Program-made: the position numbers and the translations under genes
Shown here: positions 60,136 through 64,000 of the stretch, piece after piece
Layout of the letters: each line of letters starts with the position of its first letter
How positions within the stretch are numbered: the first letter of the stretch is position 1
Notes under the pieces: model-generated
Told to the model about the DNA's origin: nothing
The model's input: only the letters and a program-made list of their open reading frames with translations
Database searches by the model: none
NCBI RefSeq assembly: GCF_030811215.1
Contig: NZ_JAUSQM010000001.1
Coordinates: forward strand, 1,364,001 to 1,428,000
DNA length: 64,000 nt
Source of the DNA: Nocardioides massiliensis
GTDB lineage: Bacteria; Actinomycetota; Actinomycetes; Propionibacteriales; Nocardioidaceae
Direction: 5' to 3'

Positions 60136-60504
60136 TCAACCGAGGTCGTAGGCAATTCCTTCTCGGGCAGCGACGGTCGTCAGCCGTTTGTCGCGGGTCC
60201 ACAGGCGCGCACCAGGATGCAGCATGGTCGCGGCCAGAAGGTGGGCGTCGACGTACCCGATCCCGACCCCACTCAGGTGGTGGTTCTCGATCAAGGTCAA
60301 CACCTCGACATCGGTCGCCACGGTTGTCTGCGGCAAGTGGTGAAGAAGTTCAAGGATGGTGCGGCGCTGGGCGAGGTGCCCGAGAGCGAGCTCGCCGGTC
60401 ACCCAGGGGTGTGCCAGCACGCGGTTGCTCTGCAGCAGCTCCGCAAGCCCCGCTTCGCCCGCGCGGAAGTGGTCTATCCAGACGGACGTGTCGACCAGGA
60501 TCAC
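60136..60504 (-). CDS. vapC: VapC toxin (PIN domain)
   Basis: 122-residue predicted ribonuclease. ILVDTSVWIDHFRAGEAGLAELLQ has the first Asp near residue 5, VTGELALGHL the Glu, and GVGIGYVDAHLLAATMLHPGARLWTRDKRL the last two acidic residues. This branch (VDTSVWIDHF, H/LWTRDKRL) is the common mycobacterial VapC type. The GTG at 60502-60504 overlaps the antitoxin stop by four bases. Converges on the epimerase-like gene. Confidence 0.93.
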   Translation of the reverse strand: MILVDTSVWIDHFRAGEAGLAELLQSNRVLAHPWVTGELALGHLAQRRTILELLHHLPQTTVATDVEVLTLIENHHLSGVGIGYVDAHLLAATMLHPGARLWTRDKRLTTVAAREGIAYDLG

Positions 60505-60698
60505 GCGGGCATCGACTTCCGCCGCGGGATCGATGTCGCGTCCGGCTCACTTCCTCCCAGCCGGGCGAGGCGCCGCGCGCTCTCCTGCTCGATCAACGCA
60601 CGCAGCGCCTGCCGCACGAGGGCACTCTTCTCCATCGTCCCGGTCAGGCGCTGTGCCTCCGCGAGCAGATCGTCGTCCAACGCGATCGTCGTCCTCAT
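60501..60698 (-). CDS. vapB: VapB antitoxin
   Basis: 65-residue antitoxin. MRTTIALDDDLLAEAQRLTGTMEKSALVRQALRALIEQESARRLARLGG is the typical VapB ribbon-helix-helix (antitoxin MazE/VapB of the TTIALDDDL type). The short tail after LGGSEPD contacts the toxin in known pairs. It starts with the ATG at 60696-60698, preceded by an AGGAGGATCC ribosome binding site. Confidence 0.92.
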   Translation of the reverse strand: MRTTIALDDDLLAEAQRLTGTMEKSALVRQALRALIEQESARRLARLGGSEPDATSIPRRKSMPA

Positions 60699-60757
60699 GG
60701 ATCCTCCTGGGCACGAAAAACGGCATCAACTGACGCCAGGATACGTGCCCTCTCCGG

Positions 60758-62386
60758 TCAGCCCTGCTGCTGGCCGCGGAGCTTCGTGTAGAGCGCGTCC
60801 AGCACCGTGGCCTGCCCGGCCCACGTCCACGACGCGAGCAGGCCGTGGTCGTCGTACACCGAGCGGTAGCGCTGCGGGTCGGCGAGCACGGCCTGCACCG
60901 CGCGCACGTAGTCGTCCTCGTCCTCGGCGCGGAACACCTCGCCCTGCCCGGTCTTGAGCACCATCTCGCTCATGGTGCGCACGTCGGAGACAACGATCGG
61001 CAGCCCGGCGTGGGAGTACTCGAAGAACTTGGTCGCCAGCGAGATCTCGTGGTTGGGGTGGTGGTGCGTCGGGTGCACCCCGATGTCGGCCTCGGAGACG
61101 TAGTCGACGACGTGCTCGGGGTCGACGTACGGCAGCAGGTGCACGCGCTCGCGCACGCCCAGCTCGACGGCACGGGCCATCAGCTCCACGACGAACGGCG
61201 CCTCGGGCTTGCCGACGACGAACGCGACATGCACGTCCGGTAGCCGGGGGAGCGTCTCGACCATGATCGCCACGCCGCGCTGGGGAGCCATGCCGCCGCT
61301 GTAGACCAGCAGCGGGGTGTCGGGTCCGATCCCGCACAGCTCCCGCATCGACGGGGCCTCGCCCGAACCCTCGCCGACCGGCGGGGCGTTGAGAACCACC
61401 GTCGGGCGCTCGGGCAGCGCGAGCTCGGTGTGCAGCATCTCCGCGAGCGTCTCCGAGACGGTGACGACCGCGTCGGCGGCACGGACGTACTCGCGCTCGT
61501 GGGCGATCTGCGCCGGCAGCCACCACGGGTGACCACCCGGGCGGCCGGGCACGTACTCGTGGGCGTCGTAGACCATCGCCGGGCGGCGGCCTGCGGCCTG
61601 CGCCCGCGCCTTCGCGCGGGCGGCGACACCGAGCATGATCGCGTCGTTGGCGTGGATGATGTCGGGCTCGTTGCGGTCGATGACGGGTCCGTAGGCGAGC
61701 TCGAAGTCCCACAGGTGCGGGTCAAGCGCGCGCCAGACCCGGTCGCCCTGCACCCGGATACGCAGCTGTGTCCACGCCTTGCGCACCCCGGTGTCCAGAC
61801 GCTCCGTGGCGGTCTCGGCCATTCGCCGCGTTGCCTCGGCGCGGCGGGCGACCCAGGTGCGCTCGGCCTTGGCGACGACGCGGGCGGGCAGCATCAGTGT
61901 GCGGTTGACGGGTCCGGCGGTCACGAGGCGGGCCTGCAGGTCGGCGCGCCTGGCAGCGGCCTGGGCGGTGCGGTGGCGGGCGCGGCGTCGGTTGGGGTAG
62001 GCCAGCGAGCCACGCAGGAACGGGTGGCGGAAGTGGAAGTTGCGGGCGGTGAGGGCGCGCTCTACCGGCACGAGCAGCACGCGTGCTTGGTCGAGGAGGA
62101 AGCGTTCCGGCGCGGGGCCGAGTGCGCGCCCGACCAGCAGCACGTCCCACCCGGCTGCCGCCATGGACTGCGCCTGCTTGCGCACGCGGCTGTCACGGAC
62201 GACGTCGTTGTCGACGAGCATCACCACGCGGCCGCGACCGCGGTCACGCGGACCGGGAGTCCAAGTGGGAAAGACCGCCGTCGACGGGCGCGAGACCGGC
62301 GTCGTGTCCGGCTCGGAGTCGGGCGGGGTGTCGACCGGGGATTCCGCGGGAGCCGCGAACGGGGAGCCGGGCAACGGGTCAGCCAT
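60758..62386 (-). CDS. Glycosyltransferase, GT4 family
   Basis: Retaining GT-B glycosyltransferase of 542 residues, cytoplasmic or membrane-associated. A Pro/Ser/Thr-rich N-terminus (1-50) precedes GRVVMLVDNDVVRDSRVRKQAQSMAAAGWDVLLVGRA, the acceptor domain. Later come IIHANDAIMLGVAARA, AMVYDAHEYVPGRPG, AVVTVSETLAEMLH, LLVYSGGMAPQRGVAIMVETLPRL (donor domain) and DIGVHPTHHHPNHEISLATKFFEYSHAGLPIVVSDVRTMSEMV with the EX7E-like motif. I chose the ATG at 62384-62386. It overlaps the 3' end of wecB by eight bases, so the two are co-translated. Sugar donor unknown; UDP-ManNAc from WecB is possible. Confidence 0.87.
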   Translation of the reverse strand: MADPLPGSPFAAPAESPVDTPPDSEPDTTPVSRPSTAVFPTWTPGPRDRGRGRVVMLVDNDVVRDSRVRKQAQSMAAAGWDVLLVGRALGPAPERFLLDQARVLLVPVERALTARNFHFRHPFLRGSLAYPNRRRARHRTAQAAARRADLQARLVTAGPVNRTLMLPARVVAKAERTWVARRAEATRRMAETATERLDTGVRKAWTQLRIRVQGDRVWRALDPHLWDFELAYGPVIDRNEPDIIHANDAIMLGVAARAKARAQAAGRRPAMVYDAHEYVPGRPGGHPWWLPAQIAHEREYVRAADAVVTVSETLAEMLHTELALPERPTVVLNAPPVGEGSGEAPSMRELCGIGPDTPLLVYSGGMAPQRGVAIMVETLPRLPDVHVAFVVGKPEAPFVVELMARAVELGVRERVHLLPYVDPEHVVDYVSEADIGVHPTHHHPNHEISLATKFFEYSHAGLPIVVSDVRTMSEMVLKTGQGEVFRAEDEDDYVRAVQAVLADPQRYRSVYDDHGLLASWTWAGQATVLDALYTKLRGQQQG

Positions 62387-63467
62387 GGTGCGCCTCCAGC
62401 GCTGCGATGGTGCGGGCGCCGGCGTCGCCGGTGCCGTAGGGGGTCGGACGCGGGTCGGTCGGCGCCTCGCGGGTCGCGGTCTGCGCCCACCAAGTCGGGT
62501 CCTCGCGGTCGGGCCGGGCGACGAGGACGTTCCAGCCTGCCTCGACGGTCTCGACCCATTCGGTCTCGGTGCGCAGCGTGGTGCACGGGCGGCCGAGGAG
62601 GAACGCCTCCTTCTGCAGCCCACCGGAGTCGGTGACGACGCCGCGCGAACCGAGCACGGCGGCCACCAGGTCGCCGTACGGCAGGGGCTCACCGGGGTGG
62701 AGCGCACCGGCACGCAGATCGATGCCGTGCTGCTCGGCGCGAGCGCGCAACCGCGGGTGGGCCAGCAGCGCGACGGGCACGGGAAGCGCGGCGAGCGCGT
62801 CGACCAGACCGCGCAGGACCTCCGGGTCGTCGGTGTTGTCGGGCCGGTGCAGCGTCGCGACGAGGTACGGCGACGCGGGGTCGATGCCGGCGGGGAGCTC
62901 GGGTGCCGGGTGGTCGCCGGCCAGGACGGCGTCCCGCACGCGGTGGCACACGTCGACCATGACGTCACCGACGACCACGGTGCGCTCGGCCAGCCCCTCG
63001 CGGGCGAGGTGCGCCGCAGCGGTCTCGGTCGGGGCGAGCAGCATATCGGCGGCGTGGTCGGTCAGGACGCGGTTGTGCTCCTCGGGCATCCGCCGGTTGA
63101 AGGAGCGCAGGCCGGCCTCGAGATGGGCGACCGGGACGTGCAGCTTCACCGCCGCGAGCGTGCCCGCGAGCGTCGAGTTCGTGTCGCCGTACACCAGGAC
63201 CCAGTCGGGGCGCTGCTCCTCGATGACCGGCTCGATCCCGGCGAGGATCGCGCCGGTCTGCGCGCCGTGGTTGCCGGAGCCGACGCCGAGGTGGACGTCG
63301 GGGTCGGGGATCCCGAGACCGGTGAAGAAGACGTCGGACATGCGCAGGTCGTAGTGCTGGCCGGTGTGCACGATCACGTGCTCGTGCGCGGTGCCGTCGA
63401 CGGCCGCCGCGACGGCCGCCAGCTTGACCAGCTGTGGTCGTGCGCCGACCACGCTGAGGACCTTCAC
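62379..63467 (-). CDS. wecB: UDP-N-acetylglucosamine 2-epimerase (non-hydrolysing)
   Basis: Interconverts UDP-GlcNAc and UDP-ManNAc, a precursor for surface polymers. 362 residues with the full set of family signatures: KVLSVVGARPQLVKLA at the start, VIVHTGQHYDLRMSDVFF, WVLVYGDTNSTLAGTLAAVKLHVPVAHLEAGLRSFNRRMPEEHNRVLTDH, LVATLHRPDNTDD, and VVTDSGGLQKEAFLLGRPCTTLRTETEWVETVEAG. The GTG at 63465-63467 is preceded by GGAGAAG at good spacing; an ATG ten codons upstream is less likely. First in a two-gene unit with the glycosyltransferase. Confidence 0.95.
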   Translation of the reverse strand: MKVLSVVGARPQLVKLAAVAAAVDGTAHEHVIVHTGQHYDLRMSDVFFTGLGIPDPDVHLGVGSGNHGAQTGAILAGIEPVIEEQRPDWVLVYGDTNSTLAGTLAAVKLHVPVAHLEAGLRSFNRRMPEEHNRVLTDHAADMLLAPTETAAAHLAREGLAERTVVVGDVMVDVCHRVRDAVLAGDHPAPELPAGIDPASPYLVATLHRPDNTDDPEVLRGLVDALAALPVPVALLAHPRLRARAEQHGIDLRAGALHPGEPLPYGDLVAAVLGSRGVVTDSGGLQKEAFLLGRPCTTLRTETEWVETVEAGWNVLVARPDREDPTWWAQTATREAPTDPRPTPYGTGDAGARTIAALEAHHG

Positions 63468-63648
63468 GTCTGCTTCTCCGTTCGTCGCCCGAGTCATTCG
63501 AACGTCCGGCGGGGAATCTACCGCCTCGTAGCACGCGGATGGCTCAGGCGCCCTCGGGTGCGGGGCACTCCCCGCGGCTCCCCACGGCGGGCGCGACCTG
63601 GGTGCTTTCCCCATGGCGCTTCGGCGGAGCCGGTGGAATCATTGCTGC

Positions 63649-63891
63649 ATGGATGCCACGGTTGTCCTGGGCAAACAGGGACGACTCGTCATTCCGGCCG
63701 AGATCCGGGCTGCCTTGCGTCTGCGGCCGGGTGATCGGCTGCACCTCGCCACCCGTGGATCTCGACTCGTGATCGAACCCCAAGGTGAGGCGCTCACCGA
63801 GCTGCAGGCCCTGGCTCAGGACGTCCCGCCATCGAGTTCTCTCGTCGACGAGCTGCTCCAAGCTCGGCGAGCAGAGGCGGGACGCGAATGA
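63649..63891 (+). CDS. AbrB/MazE-type antitoxin
   Basis: 80-residue antitoxin. DATVVLGKQGRLVIPAEIRAALRLRPGDRLHLATRGSRLVIEP is an AbrB swapped-hairpin domain with the usual GRLVIPAEIR signature. The C-terminal SSSLVDELLQARRAEAGRE should bind the toxin. The ATG at 63649 opens the family consensus; 12 upstream codons in frame are not conserved in type. The toxin ATG overlaps its stop (ATGA). It diverges from wecB across 181 bp with no other gene. Confidence 0.88.
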   Translation: MDATVVLGKQGRLVIPAEIRAALRLRPGDRLHLATRGSRLVIEPQGEALTELQALAQDVPPSSSLVDELLQARRAEAGRE

Positions 63892-64000
63892 CAGTGCTGG
63901 ATGCGTCGGCGGTGCTTGCGCTCATCCACAAGGAGCCAGGTCACGAGGTCCTCGAGGCTGAGATCGAAGGTGCCGTGCTGGGGGCGGCAAGCCTCGCCGA
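63888..64000 (+). CDS. VapC-like PIN-domain toxin (cut by window edge)
   Basis: Only 37 codons are present. TVLDASAVLALIHKEPGHEVLE is the N-terminal strand and helix of a PIN domain with the first catalytic Asp, and GAVLGAASLA leads into the second motif. The ATG at 63888 overlaps the antitoxin stop. With the AbrB-type antitoxin it forms the fifth TA pair in the window. Confidence 0.85.
   Translation, partial: MTVLDASAVLALIHKEPGHEVLEAEIEGAVLGAASLA

Noticed and set aside
1-64000. tRNA or rRNA genes
   Set aside because: Intergenic regions were scanned by eye for T-loop and anticodon-arm patterns and none was convincing; short gaps cannot be excluded without a covariance search.

Overview
The window reads as chromosomal DNA of a high-GC actinobacterium, most likely Nocardioides or a close relative in the Nocardioidaceae. 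This rests on GC-rich third codon positions, frequent GTG starts, an Lsr2 nucleoid protein, actinobacteria-specific families (DUF3151, DUF3817, SCP_3, DUF1906 lysozyme-like), CWB2 surface repeats, and the order panC-panD-...-coaX-...-lysS-...-lsr2-clpC, which mirrors the block known from Mycobacterium tuberculosis. The genus is an inference; no rRNA or tRNA gene was found.

Layout. 1-20 kb carries a truncated alpha-glucosidase, a DUF3151 protein, a two-HTH regulator, a diacylglycerol-kinase-like lipid kinase and most of the purine pathway: purA, purD, purB, then purC, then purS-purQ, with purL at 20.5 kb. A bacteriophytochrome fused to a PP2C/SpoIIE phosphatase, an acyl-CoA ligase, a MazEF-like toxin-antitoxin (TA) pair, a membrane acyltransferase and two exported beta-propeller proteins lie between them. 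22.9-27.4 kb encodes secreted or membrane proteins (an orphan secreted protein, an MFS pump, a DUF1906 peptidoglycan-binding enzyme). 27.4-29.1 kb is a dense array of inverted repeats around two nearly identical GIY-YIG nuclease cassettes. 29.2-35.4 kb is a tight cofactor operon (SCP_3 protein, DUF2520 dehydrogenase, panC, panD, nadB, nadC, coaX) for CoA and NAD. 35.5-45.7 kb holds a second AbiEi/DUF559-like gene, lysS, a VapBC pair, a large SEC-C protein, lsr2, an AbrB/RelE pair and clpC. 46.5-60.1 kb encodes surface proteins (an S-layer-like CWB2 protein, a CWB2 amidase), a glycosyltransferase and a glucuronyl C5-epimerase-like lipoprotein, with an IS21 element nested inside a decayed IS21 element between the first two. 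60.1-64 kb has a VapBC pair, a glycosyltransferase plus wecB, and an AbrB/VapC pair cut by the window edge.

The most unusual feature is a recurring association of small nuclease-like genes with their own palindromic repeats. Two AbiEi/DUF559-like genes (10.8-11.9 kb and 35.5-36.6 kb) have the same layout: one palindrome about 10 bp past the stop and a second copy about 70 bp before the start, with a different palindrome sequence for each gene. The twin GIY-YIG genes each sit between a left and a right half-repeat of a third family that also spreads without a gene. I infer that these are nuclease-linked relatives of REP/RAYT-type elements. Other points of note are a REP-like repeat read through inside purL, five TA loci in 64 kb, a candidate ClgR operator before clpC, and repeated -10-to-start spacing that implies leaderless mRNAs.
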